In this document: positions 1 through 7,372 of the stretch, in pieces | How positions within the stretch are numbered: position 1 is the stretch's first letter | Layout of the letters: every line of letters starts with the position of its first letter | Origin: CAZAXU01 sp964489245 | Lineage (GTDB): Bacteria; Bacteroidota; Bacteroidia; Flavobacteriales; Flavobacteriaceae | Direction of reading: 5' to 3' | DNA length: 10,402 nucleotides | NCBI GenBank assembly: GCA_964489245.1 | Contig: CAZAXU010000055.1 | Coordinates: 1 to 10,402 of the forward strand | Translations under genes and position numbers: made by a program | Notes under the pieces: model-generated | The model's database searches: none | The model's input: the letters and a program-made list of their open reading frames with translations, nothing else | Told to the model about the DNA's origin: nothing

Positions 1-1019
1 AAATCCAATAGAAATTCATTTATGGCAGTTTCTTTTGTAGCCCAAGAAGTTACCAGCCTGATGGCGGAGTGATTTTGATCTGTTTTTTTCCAAATATGAA
101 ATCCATATTTCTTTTCCAACCGATTGATGAGTTTGTTTGGAAAAACGGGAAATATTTGATTGGTTTCCGGCTTGATCAAAAAAGTATATCCCAGATTTTG
201 AATGTCTTGAACCAATTTCAATGCCATTTGATTGGCATGTTGTGCCAAATCAAAAAACAAATCATCTTTGAATAGTTCCAAGAATTGTATTCCGAGCAAT
301 CTCCCCTTAGACAACAAGGCGCCTTTTTGTTTGAGTTGATATCCAAAATCTTCCTGTAGTTTTTTGTTGCTGATCACAATGGCTTCTCCGATAAGTGCCC
401 CGTTTTTGGTTCCGCCGATATAGAAAACATCTGTGAGTTTTGCAATATCTGAAAGCGATAAATCATTTTCTTTTGCACTGAGCGCAGTTCCTAATCGTGC
501 CCCATCCATAAATAAGAATAAGTTATTGTTTTGGCAAAATTCAGACAATGCCAAGAGTTCGGATTTTTTATAAATCGATCCGATTTCGGTTGAATTTGAG
601 ATATATACCATTTTGGGTTTCACCATGTGTGGAATAATATTGTGTTTGTCTAAAACAGTTTGAATATTTTCCGGGTTTATTTTTCCGTCAAGACTTTCAA
701 TGGCATTGATTTTATGTCCGGTGGCTTCAATTGCTCCGGCTTCATATGTGTTGACATGCCCTGTGTGAGCCGCAATAACGGATTCATGAGGTTTCAATAT
801 CGATGAAATTATAATCAAATTGGCTTGTGTGCCGCCGGAGACAAAAAATATGTCAGCCGGTTTATGCCTCAATTTTTCTTTAATGATTTGTTTGGCTTTT
901 CTTGAGTATTTATCATCTCCATAAGCATCTTGCTGTTCAAAATTTGTTCTAGAGAGCATTTCTAAAATGTGGGGATGACAACCTTCACTATAATCATCTT
1001 TGAAATTGTATTTCATCAT
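1..1019 (-). CDS. Low-specificity L-threonine aldolase family protein (PLP-dependent), C-terminus cut by window edge
   Basis: The minus-strand frame is open from the ATG at 1019 to the window edge, giving about 339 residues; the family is usually 330-350 long, so only a few residues should be missing. It begins MMKYNFKDDYSEGCHPHIL, and the ATG at 1016 is an equally good start. Fold-type I PLP features are visible: the SGGTQAN loop near residues 61-67, HTGHVNTYEAGAIE near 85-98, the cofactor-contacting aspartate in MDGARLG near 171-177, and the Schiff-base lysine in GGTKNG (about K205). The family (beta-eliminating lyase/threonine aldolase) cleaves threonine or allo-threonine to glycine and acetaldehyde in the cytoplasm; substrate preference cannot be read here. 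It lies 47 bases downstream of the heme lipoprotein gene on the same strand, so read-through is possible. No Shine-Dalgarno is visible, only an A/T-rich leader. Confidence 0.9.
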   Translation of the reverse strand, partial: MMKYNFKDDYSEGCHPHILEMLSRTNFEQQDAYGDDKYSRKAKQIIKEKLRHKPADIFFVSGGTQANLIIISSILKPHESVIAAHTGHVNTYEAGAIEATGHKINAIESLDGKINPENIQTVLDKHNIIPHMVKPKMVYISNSTEIGSIYKKSELLALSEFCQNNNLFLFMDGARLGTALSAKENDLSLSDIAKLTDVFYIGGTKNGALIGEAIVISNKKLQEDFGYQLKQKGALLSKGRLLGIQFLELFKDDLFFDLAQHANQMALKLVQDIQNLGYTFLIKPETNQIFPVFPNKLINRLEKKYGFHIWKKTDQNHSAIRLVTSWATKETAINEFLLD

Positions 1020-1066
1020 AAATAAAAACTTTATATTTTATTGTTCTATCGTTGTAAATCAATAGC

Positions 1067-1561
1067 TTACTTATCTAAAATTTTAAAATTTTGATTGCTA
1101 AATGCAGGTTTTTCAGGAACTTTTATATCGATAAACTCATAATGAGTGGCGTGGTGACAGTCATTGCAAATGTTTGTCAGCAACACATAGTTATTTTTGA
1201 ATTTTTGTTGATTTTGAATTTTAATGGCATTACCAATGCTATCAAGAGCAGGTTCTATCATGTTCATCATTTCACTCTCTTTTCTTGATTTCTGATAGAT
1301 TTGGATATTATGTGTTGCTTCGGTCATTTCATGAATTTCAAATTCTGCAAGTTTCCAATTCTTATTGATTCCGGCAAACCAGAGTTTGGAATGCAGATTT
1401 TGAATATTTCCCATGATTTCTCCAAATCCCGGCTTATAAACATGTTTCAGTTGATTTTCTAAGCTGTCAATTTGATTTTGTAGTTTATCGGTGCTGTATT
1501 TTTTTTGTTGATTGCAAGAGAACAAGATAAAAGACAAGAAAATGATGATTAGTTTTTTCAT
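1067..1561 (-). CDS. Monoheme c-type cytochrome-like lipoprotein
   Basis: The gene encodes 164 residues. I chose the ATG at 1561 over the upstream in-frame ATG at 1609 because it gives a clean lipoprotein signal: MKKLIII, a hydrophobic core, then lipobox LFSC with the lipidated cysteine at C16. The mature part has a predicted coil (about 22-40), a helical stretch containing LHSKLWFAGINKNW (57-69), and a single CXXCH heme-attachment site, CNDCH, at C132/C135/H136. The tail FIDIKVPEKPAFSNQNF follows. I recall this layout (LWFAG helix, late CXXCH, P-x-FSNQ tail) from uncharacterised monoheme proteins in several phyla; the function is not known to me. It should face the periplasm and depend on cytochrome c maturation. 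It follows rnfA on the same strand after a 121-base gap with no obvious terminator, suggesting but not proving a respiratory link. Antisense reading frames here are shadows. Confidence 0.82.
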   Translation of the reverse strand: MKKLIIIFLSFILFSCNQQKKYSTDKLQNQIDSLENQLKHVYKPGFGEIMGNIQNLHSKLWFAGINKNWKLAEFEIHEMTEATHNIQIYQKSRKESEMMNMIEPALDSIGNAIKIQNQQKFKNNYVLLTNICNDCHHATHYEFIDIKVPEKPAFSNQNFKILDK

Positions 1562-1682
1562 TGCTTTGATTTTAGTGAATGAGGTTTCAGTGATTTTTAG
1601 ATTATTCAAAGTTGATAAAAATAATTCAAATAAAAAAATATGATTATCTGCCGTTTCAAAGATTTATGCGCTTTTTTTTGTG

Positions 1683-2258
1683 TTACACCAATCCTGTGAA
1701 TCCTAAAAATGCTAAAGACAATAATCCGGCTACCAACAGATTGATAGGAACACCTTTCATGCCTTCGGGTATATCTGCCATTTCCAGATGTTCTCTAATA
1801 CTGGAAAAGACAATCATTGCCAACGAGAATCCTAATGAATTTGCTATGGCAAAAAATACGGCTTTTAATAAACTGCCGTTTTCCAAACCTAAAGCAAGAA
1901 TAGCAACGCCGAGAACAGCGCAATTTGTGGTAATCAAAGGAAGAAATACGCCCAAGGCTTGATACAAAGGAGGGCTGACTTTTTTCAATATAATTTCCAC
2001 CATTTGCACCAATGCGGCAATGACCAAGATAAAACTGATTGTACGCAGGTATTCCAGTCCTGCAGGCACTAATATATATTGGTGTAGTAAATAAGTCACC
2101 AGCGTTGCAATGCTCATCACAAACAGCACCGCTCCGGACATTCCGACCGATGTGGATACTTTTTTGGAAACGCCCAAGAAGGGACAAATTCCTAAAAACT
2201 GTGATAATACGATATTGTTTACAAAAACTGCTGCTATTAAAATAATGATATAGTCCAT
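1683..2258 (-). CDS. rnfA: Rnf electron transport complex subunit RnfA
   Basis: This 191-residue integral membrane protein matches the usual RnfA/RsxA length of about 190. It begins MDYIIILIAAVFVNNIVLSQ and has about six hydrophobic segments. The two signature half-site motifs are present: GICPFLGV with C25 and TNCAVLGV with C113. From the family, these cysteines pair with the equivalent ones in RnfE to hold an Fe-S centre in the middle of the membrane, linking the cytoplasmic and periplasmic electron paths. RnfA and RnfE are inverted-topology paralogues, like NqrE and NqrD. The start codon lies one base after the rnfE stop. It is the last gene of the operon, and I see no convincing hairpin terminator behind it. 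Confidence 0.96.
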   Translation of the reverse strand: MDYIIILIAAVFVNNIVLSQFLGICPFLGVSKKVSTSVGMSGAVLFVMSIATLVTYLLHQYILVPAGLEYLRTISFILVIAALVQMVEIILKKVSPPLYQALGVFLPLITTNCAVLGVAILALGLENGSLLKAVFFAIANSLGFSLAMIVFSSIREHLEMADIPEGMKGVPINLLVAGLLSLAFLGFTGLV

Positions 2259-2259
2259 A

Positions 2260-2853
2260 TTATGAATTTTTTATTGTAATTCTATTGAATAGTGCTGATA
2301 AGTAAGCCAAAGCAATAAATGCTCCGGGAGGCAAAATAAACAGGATAAAGGTATTGGCATTTTCTGCCACTAATTTGATTTCAAAAATACTTCCGCTTCC
2401 CAGTAATTCTCGTGTGATTCCTAATACGGTTAGGGCAATGGTGAAACCAATACCCATTCCCAAAGCATCTATAATTGATGATGTTACGTTGTTTTTTGAG
2501 GCAAAAGCTTCGGCTCTTCCTAAAATCACACAGTTTACGACAATCAAAGGAATAAAAATGCCGAGCTGTTCATATAAAGAAGGAAGAAAAGCTTCCAAAA
2601 TCATTTCAACAATCGTGACAAAAGATGCAATGATAATGATAAAAGCGGGGATGCGTACTTTGTCGGGAATCTGAGTTTTTACAAGAGAAACTACAATATT
2701 GGACATTAACAAGACAAATAAGGTTGCAGCCCCCATTCCTAGCCCGTTAAAGGCAGATGAGGTAACCCCTAGGGTCGGACACATGCCCAACAGCATTACA
2801 AAAACCGGATTCTCACGAACAATTCCTTTGATGAAATTTTGTTTTATGTTCAT
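2260..2853 (-). CDS. rnfE: Rnf electron transport complex subunit RnfE
   Basis: The gene encodes 197 residues, the short form seen in Bacteroidota and Clostridia (the enterobacterial protein is longer at the C-terminus). It starts MNIKQNFIKGIVRENPVFV, typical of RnfE/NqrD. The paired cysteine motifs are GMCPTLGV (C25) and VNCVILGR (C108), which with RnfA C25 and C113 should ligate the intramembrane Fe-S centre. About six membrane segments are visible, and the LPPGAF motif near 174-179 is also characteristic. The ATG overlaps the rnfG stop by one base (TAATG), indicating translational coupling. Confidence 0.96.
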   Translation of the reverse strand: MNIKQNFIKGIVRENPVFVMLLGMCPTLGVTSSAFNGLGMGAATLFVLLMSNIVVSLVKTQIPDKVRIPAFIIIIASFVTIVEMILEAFLPSLYEQLGIFIPLIVVNCVILGRAEAFASKNNVTSSIIDALGMGIGFTIALTVLGITRELLGSGSIFEIKLVAENANTFILFILPPGAFIALAYLSALFNRITIKNS

Positions 2854-3446
2854 TACTTTTTGTTTTTTATAGAATCAATTTCAGTTATCAATATATCATA
2901 AGCCATTTGAACAGCTTCGCTAAAAGCTCTGGAACTTATAGTTGCTCCGGTAATGGCATCTACATCGCCACCATCTTTTTTTACTTTTAATTTGAAAGTA
3001 GCAGGCTTGATATTTTTAAATTGGACGAGAAACTTTTCATCTTTCATTTTAGTTCCTAAACCGGGTGTTTCTTTTTGTTCCAATACAACAATATTTTGCA
3101 CTTGAGCTTCAGGGTTAAATCCAACCATGATTTTAATCAATCCGCTGAATCCGTTTTCAGAAGAACCTACCACAGCAGCTCCAACAAATTTATGATTACT
3201 AAAGGCAGGAAAAATTTCGATACTGTCGTTTGCATTTTTTGATTTAAATCGAAGTATATCGCTTACAGGATTGTTATCAAACTCAGGCAAAACAAGTTTT
3301 AAGGCATTAATTTTGCGTTGTAGCTTGGTCTTTGCTTTGGGTTCTTTTGTAAGCTCATTGACATATCCTAAAGAAAATCCGGCAACAAGCGTTACTACTA
3401 ATAGAGATAATAGCATGTTTTTTAAGCTTGACTCTTTTTTTTTCAT
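2853..3446 (-). CDS. rnfG: Rnf electron transport complex subunit RnfG (covalent FMN-binding)
   Basis: This is a 197-residue protein with an N-terminal membrane anchor (about residues 10-28) and a periplasmic FMN-binding domain. The ATG at 3446 gives the normal MKKKESS start. The frame stays open to 3569, but those extra 41 residues are encoded by intergenic repeats (heptads and CAAAG-type) and lack an RnfG-like sequence, so I reject the longer start. Key motifs are KETPGLGTK (125-133) and DAITGATISSRA with T169. By family knowledge FMN is attached to the second threonine of [S/T]GAT through a phosphoester bond made by ApbE; no apbE lies in this window. RnfG passes electrons on the periplasmic side to RnfD. 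The 169-base gap before it is the only loose junction in the operon. Confidence 0.95.
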   Translation of the reverse strand: MKKKESSLKNMLLSLLVVTLVAGFSLGYVNELTKEPKAKTKLQRKINALKLVLPEFDNNPVSDILRFKSKNANDSIEIFPAFSNHKFVGAAVVGSSENGFSGLIKIMVGFNPEAQVQNIVVLEQKETPGLGTKMKDEKFLVQFKNIKPATFKLKVKKDGGDVDAITGATISSRAFSEAVQMAYDILITEIDSIKNKK

Positions 3447-3452
3447 TTTATT

Positions 3453-3487
3453 AGTGGTTAGTTGATAGTTTGTAAAAGTTGATAGTA
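3453..3487 (-). repeat. AACTNNN heptad repeat block before rnfG
   Basis: On the plus strand AGTT, or a one-base variant of it, starts at 3453, 3460, 3467, 3477 and 3484. The spacings are 7, 7, 10 and 7 bases. On the coding (minus) strand this reads as AACTTTT...AACTATC-AACTAAC-CACTAAT, ending five bases before the rnfG ATG. The function is unknown to me. Confidence 0.75.
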
Positions 3488-3512
3488 TCTGTAACTTATA
3501 AAAAGGATTTCT

Positions 3513-3575
3513 CCTTCCTTCGTGTCTTCTTTGCGTTTCTTGTGGTTGTGATTTTACCACAAAGCTCACAAAGCC
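3513..3575 (-). repeat. CAAAG-type intergenic repeat block
   Basis: On the minus strand two CTTTGTG units (CTTTGTGAG, CTTTGTGGT) are followed by CACAAGAAA, CGCAAAGAAG and ACACGAAGGA, an imperfect 9-10 base periodicity. The two halves are partly complementary: TTGTGGT at 3540-3546 pairs with ACCACAA at 3556-3562 around a nine-base loop. Similar CACAAAG/CGCAAAG blocks occur in spacers of many bacterial genomes, as far as I recall. I know of no assigned function. Confidence 0.6.
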
Positions 3576-3615
3576 TTTTTTTCTGTCTTAAAATTGAAAG
3601 TAACTCATAATTAAA

Positions 3616-4611
3616 TTAGAAAATTTTTATTTTAATATGTTCACCAAATCGTCTTGGTTTAAAATATGTATTAATCAATGGAACAAAAGCGTTCATAATC
3701 AGAATGGCAAAAGATACGCCTTCGGGATAGGCTCCGAATAGTCTGATTACTACCGTTATTGTGCCTACACCTATGGCAAAAATTATTTTTCCTTTGGCAC
3801 TCATCGGACTGGTAACATAGTCTGTTGCCATAAAAAACGCTCCTAAAATAGCGCCTCCGGATAGGATATGAATCAAAGGGTTGACATATTGTTCCGGGTC
3901 TATCAGCCAAAAGACACCCGTGATGACAGCCATTGTAGCGAGCACTATAACCGGAATATGCCATGAGATTATTTTTCTGATGAATAAATATGCAGCCCCT
4001 ATAAGCAAAGCTACTGCCGATATTTCTCCTAAAGATCCGCCTACTGTTCCTAAAAATAAATCTAAATTAGTTGGTAATTTGGAGGTGATTTCCGTCATGG
4101 TTTCTCCATAGTTCAGTCCCTCTTTAATTAAACCAAGTGGTGTAGCTCCTGTCACAGCATCAGCTGTTTGTTTAGCAACTTTGGGCCAAGTGGTCATTTG
4201 AACCGGAAAAGAAATCAACAAAAACACACGACCAACCAGAGCGGGATTGAAAATATTGAATCCTAATCCGCCAAACGACATTTTTGCGATTCCTATAGCG
4301 ACCAGACTTCCGACAATCACCATCCAAATAGGTAGATTTGAAGGCAGGTTAAAAGCTAATAATACACCGGTTACAACAGCTGAGCCGTCAGCGACACTAA
4401 CTCGTGTTTTCATTAAATATTTTTGAATGGTATATTCAAAAACAACACAAGACAATACAGTTGTTACAATAAGAATCAAAGCCTTTGTTCCAAAAATATA
4501 AATCGCTGCTAAAAGTGCGGGTGTTAGAGCAATGATTACATCATACATGATTTTTTTTGATGTTCTGCCTGAATGCACATGAGGTGATCCTGAAATAATT
4601 GTAGTTGTCAT
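3616..4611 (-). CDS. rnfD: Rnf electron transport complex subunit RnfD (covalent FMN-binding membrane subunit)
   Basis: This 331-residue polytopic membrane protein is of normal RnfD length. Visible motifs are SGSPHVHSGRTSKKIMYDV at the N-terminus, DGSAVVTGVLLAFNLP (75-90), FGGLGFNIFNPALVGRVF (113-130), DAVTGATPLG with T157 (151-160), SGGAILGAFFMATDY (251-265), and GAYPEGVSFAILIMNAFVPLI (293-313). From the family, T157 in TGAT carries a covalent FMN made by ApbE on the periplasmic side, and RnfD provides the main membrane channel for coupled Na+ or H+ movement. Which ion is used cannot be decided here. Its ATG is one base downstream of the rnfC stop. Confidence 0.97.
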   Translation of the reverse strand: MTTTIISGSPHVHSGRTSKKIMYDVIIALTPALLAAIYIFGTKALILIVTTVLSCVVFEYTIQKYLMKTRVSVADGSAVVTGVLLAFNLPSNLPIWMVIVGSLVAIGIAKMSFGGLGFNIFNPALVGRVFLLISFPVQMTTWPKVAKQTADAVTGATPLGLIKEGLNYGETMTEITSKLPTNLDLFLGTVGGSLGEISAVALLIGAAYLFIRKIISWHIPVIVLATMAVITGVFWLIDPEQYVNPLIHILSGGAILGAFFMATDYVTSPMSAKGKIIFAIGVGTITVVIRLFGAYPEGVSFAILIMNAFVPLINTYFKPRRFGEHIKIKIF

Positions 4612-4612
4612 T

Positions 4613-5938
4613 TTAATTTGTTGTTTCTAATTTTTGAACTAGTTTTTTACCAAATCTGATGTAGTCCAATAGCGGACGGTGAGAGGGGCAAATATAGCTG
4701 CATGAGCCGCATTCTATACAAGTGAGAATATCTTCTTTTAGTGCTTTTTCAAACAAATGTCTCTCTATTGTGTCCATTAATAAATGTGGTTCCAACCCCA
4801 TTGGACAAACTCTAACACAATCAGCGCATTTGATGCAATTTTCTGCTTTTTGTCGGTGAGAATCTTTTTCTGAAATCACAACGATTCCGGAAGTTCCTTT
4901 TGTGACGGGGACATCTAAACTCTTTATGGCTTTTCCCATCATGGGACCACCATTCAATATTTTACTTGTATCTTGTGGTATGCCGCCCGTTTGCTCAATC
5001 AAATTTTTAATTGGTGTGCCGATTTTTACCCAAAAATTGGTCGGATTTTTTACGTCTTTACCGGTAACCGTAACCACGCGTTCTATCAAAGGCTTATTGT
5101 GTTGAATAGCTTCATATATGGCATAAATAGTCCCCACATTATGTACGATAACACCAACATCATGAGGAAGCCCTTTTTTGGGGACTTCTCTTTTCAAGAT
5201 GGCTTTTATCAACTGTTTTTCGCCACCTTGCGGATATTTGACTTGTAGGGATGCAACTTGGATTTTATCGTTGTTTTTGGTTAAATATTTAAAATTATCG
5301 ATGGCGTTTTCTTTGTTGTTTTCAATCCCGATTATGGCATGATCAATTTGTAGTGCAAATAATAATATTTTTATGCCGACTAAAATTTCTTCTGCTTTTT
5401 CAAGCATAAGTCTATGGTCTGCGGTCAAATAGGGTTCACATTCAACGCCATTGATAATTAGATAATCAATTTTTTTATCGTCATTAACATTTAATTTTAC
5501 GTGTGTGGGAAAAGTTGCTCCGCCTAGTCCGACGATGCCGGAGTCTGTGATTTTTTGCAAGATTTCTTTGGGTGATAATAAGATTTCTTTTTTGAGCGGG
5601 TATTCAATTTCTTCAGAATTAGTTGAATCTTTTAAATCTGTTTTAATTACAATACATTGTTTTCGATATCCTCTGCTATCTACAATTTTATCCAATTTTG
5701 TAACAATACCGGCCACCGGAGCATGGATATTACTCGACACAAATCCGGCAGATTTTGCGATAACTTGACCGATTTTTACGTTTTCTTTCTTGTCTACAAC
5801 GATTTCAGACGGAATGCCAATATGTTGCGCAATGGGCACATATACAACCTTAGGAGGGGGACTTCTTTTTATTTTTTTAAAAGAAGTGATTTTATTTTCG
5901 GGAGGATGTATGCCTCCTTTTGGAAAAGTTTTAAGCAT
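4613..5938 (-). CDS. rnfC: Rnf electron transport complex subunit RnfC (NADH-binding, Fe-S)
   Basis: The 441 residues make this the compact form without the long repetitive tail of enterobacterial RsxC. It starts MLKTFPKGGIHPPENK, the family's typical opening. The biotinyl/lipoyl-like segment is near 45-85 (IHAPVAGIV). The flavin/NADH module related to complex I 51 kDa and NqrF-like folds includes GLGGATFPTHVKL (137-149) and INGVECEPYLTADHRLM (162-178). Two ferredoxin-type [4Fe-4S] sites follow: C368/C371/C374/C378 (CIKCADCVRVCP) and C407/C410/C413/C417 (CIECGSCSYICP). It is the cytoplasmic peripheral subunit where NAD+ is reduced during ferredoxin oxidation, or the reverse. The start follows the rnfB stop by three bases. 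Confidence 0.97.
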   Translation of the reverse strand: MLKTFPKGGIHPPENKITSFKKIKRSPPPKVVYVPIAQHIGIPSEIVVDKKENVKIGQVIAKSAGFVSSNIHAPVAGIVTKLDKIVDSRGYRKQCIVIKTDLKDSTNSEEIEYPLKKEILLSPKEILQKITDSGIVGLGGATFPTHVKLNVNDDKKIDYLIINGVECEPYLTADHRLMLEKAEEILVGIKILLFALQIDHAIIGIENNKENAIDNFKYLTKNNDKIQVASLQVKYPQGGEKQLIKAILKREVPKKGLPHDVGVIVHNVGTIYAIYEAIQHNKPLIERVVTVTGKDVKNPTNFWVKIGTPIKNLIEQTGGIPQDTSKILNGGPMMGKAIKSLDVPVTKGTSGIVVISEKDSHRQKAENCIKCADCVRVCPMGLEPHLLMDTIERHLFEKALKEDILTCIECGSCSYICPSHRPLLDYIRFGKKLVQKLETTN

Positions 5939-5941
5939 TTT

Positions 5942-6808
5942 TCAGATTTTAATTTTTTCTGTTTCAGTTGGCGTATTTTTTTTCTTTTTTGGCGGAAAAT
6001 TTGTTTCAATTATGGCATGAGTCGGACAAATATCTACACATTTTCTGCACAATGTACATGCTTTAGGATTGATATAGGCTAAAAAATTATCAACTGTAAT
6101 AGCATCTTTCGGACAAACATCCACACATTTAGAACATCCGATGCAAGCAACGGCACAAGCTTTTTTTGCAATACCTCCCTTTTCTTGATTGCTACATCCC
6201 ACATATATTTTCAAATCTCTTTTGTTTCGAGGACGCATTTCGATAATTTTTCTAGGGCAAGCCTCCACACAAGCGCCACAAGAAGTACATTTATCTGTTA
6301 TCACAACAGGCAATCCGGTTTTTTCATCCATATACATAGCGTCAAACATACAGGCATCTATGCAGTCTCCTTTGCCCAAACAACCATATTGGCAATCGGT
6401 TTCTCCGCTGAATACCATTGCAGATATGGCGCAAGAATCAGGTCCTTCAAACCGGGTGGTTTTTGGTCTGACATCACAGCTTCCATGACAAAGAATTACA
6501 GCTACGGTTGGTTCCTTTTCTTTGATTTCTTTTCCGAGTAGTTGGGCAATAGACTGCATGGTTTCATTTCCGCCGACCGGACAAAACAATTTAGAAATAT
6601 CATTGGCAGTTACCAAATTTTCCGCAAAAGATTTGCACCCGGGGAAGCCACATCCGCCACAATTGGCGGCAGGCAATAAGTCGTCTATTTCTGCAATTAA
6701 AGGGTTTTCATAGATATAAAATTTTTTGGATACAAGATATAAAACAAATGCAGCGATGACACCCAAAGAAGTTAGCAATACAACACTATTTATAATAGAT
6801 TCATTCAT
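5942..6808 (-). CDS. rnfB: Rnf electron transport complex subunit RnfB (multi-[4Fe-4S] ferredoxin-type)
   Basis: This 288-residue protein is longer than enterobacterial RsxB (about 190) and matches the multi-cluster form of Bacteroidota and Clostridia. It has one N-terminal membrane anchor (about 8-27) and then the 4Fe-4S domain with C50/C53/C58/C76 (CGGCGFPGC...C). A cysteine-rich middle (C107, C111, C126, C139, C143, C149, C153) precedes three CxxC-type ferredoxin motifs: C174/177/180/184, C222/225/228/232 and C251/254/257/261. C205 and C218 are additional. It takes electrons from reduced ferredoxin at the cytoplasmic face and passes them on to the membrane core. The C-terminus is a lysine-rich, probably disordered tail. 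The ATG is one base after the rseC stop. Confidence 0.97.
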   Translation of the reverse strand: MNESIINSVVLLTSLGVIAAFVLYLVSKKFYIYENPLIAEIDDLLPAANCGGCGFPGCKSFAENLVTANDISKLFCPVGGNETMQSIAQLLGKEIKEKEPTVAVILCHGSCDVRPKTTRFEGPDSCAISAMVFSGETDCQYGCLGKGDCIDACMFDAMYMDEKTGLPVVITDKCTSCGACVEACPRKIIEMRPRNKRDLKIYVGCSNQEKGGIAKKACAVACIGCSKCVDVCPKDAITVDNFLAYINPKACTLCRKCVDICPTHAIIETNFPPKKKKNTPTETEKIKI

Positions 6809-6809
6809 T

Positions 6810-7259
6810 TTAATTTTGTTTTAGGATTGAGATCTGAAACTCTTTTTTTAGAAAATTGTTGATGAAATGCAGAGAAAAATAATATAATGTCACAACCAAA
6901 AGACTGGATAATCCGGCCAGCCATTCTTTAAAAAAAATCAGAAAAACGATAAGACTTGCGAACAATAAAATAAAAGGAAAAACATAAGCAATAAAAATGG
7001 CTTTTATGAGCGATTTATTTTCTATGAATACATTTACGCGGTCATGAAGTTTAACAGATTGTTGATTGTTCCGGATTTCTATGAGCTTGGTTTCAGTATC
7101 GACTATCCCGCAAGCAGCTTTGGCATGGCAAGATGTGCAATTCGGATTTTCTTGTAAACTAACCCTAACCGATTTGTCGGTTATTGCCGTTACAATACCG
7201 GTATGTGTAATGATATCTTTATCATTTATATTTAAGCTGTTTAAGTCTAATTTGCTCAT
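6810..7259 (-). CDS. rseC: RseC/MucC family protein, first gene of the rnf operon
   Basis: The 149-residue protein has an N-terminal soluble part with HTGIVTAITDKSVRVSL (19-35) and the cysteine cluster CTSCHAKAAC (C41, C44, C50), followed by two adjacent membrane helices (about 86-110 and 114-134). This is the RseC/MucC layout, named for SigmaE and SoxR-reducing-system roles in Proteobacteria. The cysteines probably bind a metal or Fe-S centre. The CXXCH inside the cluster is not a heme site, because this domain precedes the membrane helices without a signal peptide. In Bacteroidota a gene of this family commonly heads the rnf operon; its exact role there (assembly or regulation) is uncertain. 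It starts at the edge of the divergent promoter region. Confidence 0.9.
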   Translation of the reverse strand: MSKLDLNSLNINDKDIITHTGIVTAITDKSVRVSLQENPNCTSCHAKAACGIVDTETKLIEIRNNQQSVKLHDRVNVFIENKSLIKAIFIAYVFPFILLFASLIVFLIFFKEWLAGLSSLLVVTLYYFSLHFINNFLKKEFQISILKQN

Positions 7260-7352
7260 AATCCGAGCTTTTAATTATTAATAAAGCTAGAATGAAAGCG
7301 TAGCCTAAAAGATGACGATTGTTAGAATATTGAGATTTGTCTGAAATAACAG

Positions 7353-7360
7353 CAAATGTA
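7353..7360 (-). promoter_or_regulatory. Candidate -7 box of the rseC-rnf promoter (TACATTTG)
   Basis: Read on the minus strand this is TACATTTG, matching the Bacteroidota TAnnTTTG -7 consensus. I find no TTTG or TTG at the expected -33 distance upstream, so it would be an activator-dependent or weak promoter. That fits the overlapping palindrome. Transcription would start near 7346, leaving a leader of about 87 bases before rseC. Confidence 0.4.
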
Positions 7361-7372
7361 ATATTTGTTACA
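7357..7372. promoter_or_regulatory. TGTAA-N6-TTACA palindrome, candidate CRP/FNR-family operator
   Basis: The half-sites TGTAA (7357-7361) and TTACA (7368-7372) are perfectly symmetric around a six-base spacer, and the symmetry extends one base pair per side (AATGTAA/TTACATT would be 7355-7374). The geometry is that of CRP (TGTGA-N6-TCACA). Position between two respiratory transcription units and overlap with the rseC -7 box suggest redox-linked control; the regulator is unknown. Confidence 0.45.

Larger units (their letters stand above)
3447..3615 (-). other. rnfD-rnfG spacer built of repeats
   Basis: This 169-base gap interrupts an operon whose other junctions are 3 bases or less. Read on the minus strand it contains, in order from rnfD, an A/T-rich stretch, a CAAAG-type decamer-like repeat block (3513-3575), and a heptad block (3453-3487) ending just before the rnfG ATG. 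I see no convincing TAnnTTTG promoter box and no strong terminator. It might separate translation of rnfD and rnfG or change their stoichiometry; this is inference. Confidence 0.7.

Noticed and set aside
69..275. Plus-strand 68-codon frame near the left edge
   Set aside because: It is antisense to the C-terminal part of the threonine aldolase gene, which is open throughout and carries the PLP motifs.
1562..1682. Rho-independent terminator after rnfA
   Set aside because: T-runs are present but no GC-rich stem precedes them in the minus-strand direction.
3447..3569. Upstream extension of rnfG by 41 residues
   Set aside because: The extension is encoded by the heptad and CAAAG repeats; MKKKESS followed by a membrane anchor is the normal RnfG start.
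6185..6541. Plus-strand open frame of 118 codons inside rnfB, and similar long antisense frames at 5657-6082, 1612-1962 and 2354-2674
   Set aside because: They lie wholly or mostly antisense to rnf genes with full motif support and have no recognisable family; they are frame shadows.
7127..7141. CXXCH (CTSCH) in RseC as a heme c site
   Set aside because: It belongs to the C-x2-C-x5-C cluster of the family, in an N-terminal domain without a signal peptide, so cytochrome c maturation would not reach it.
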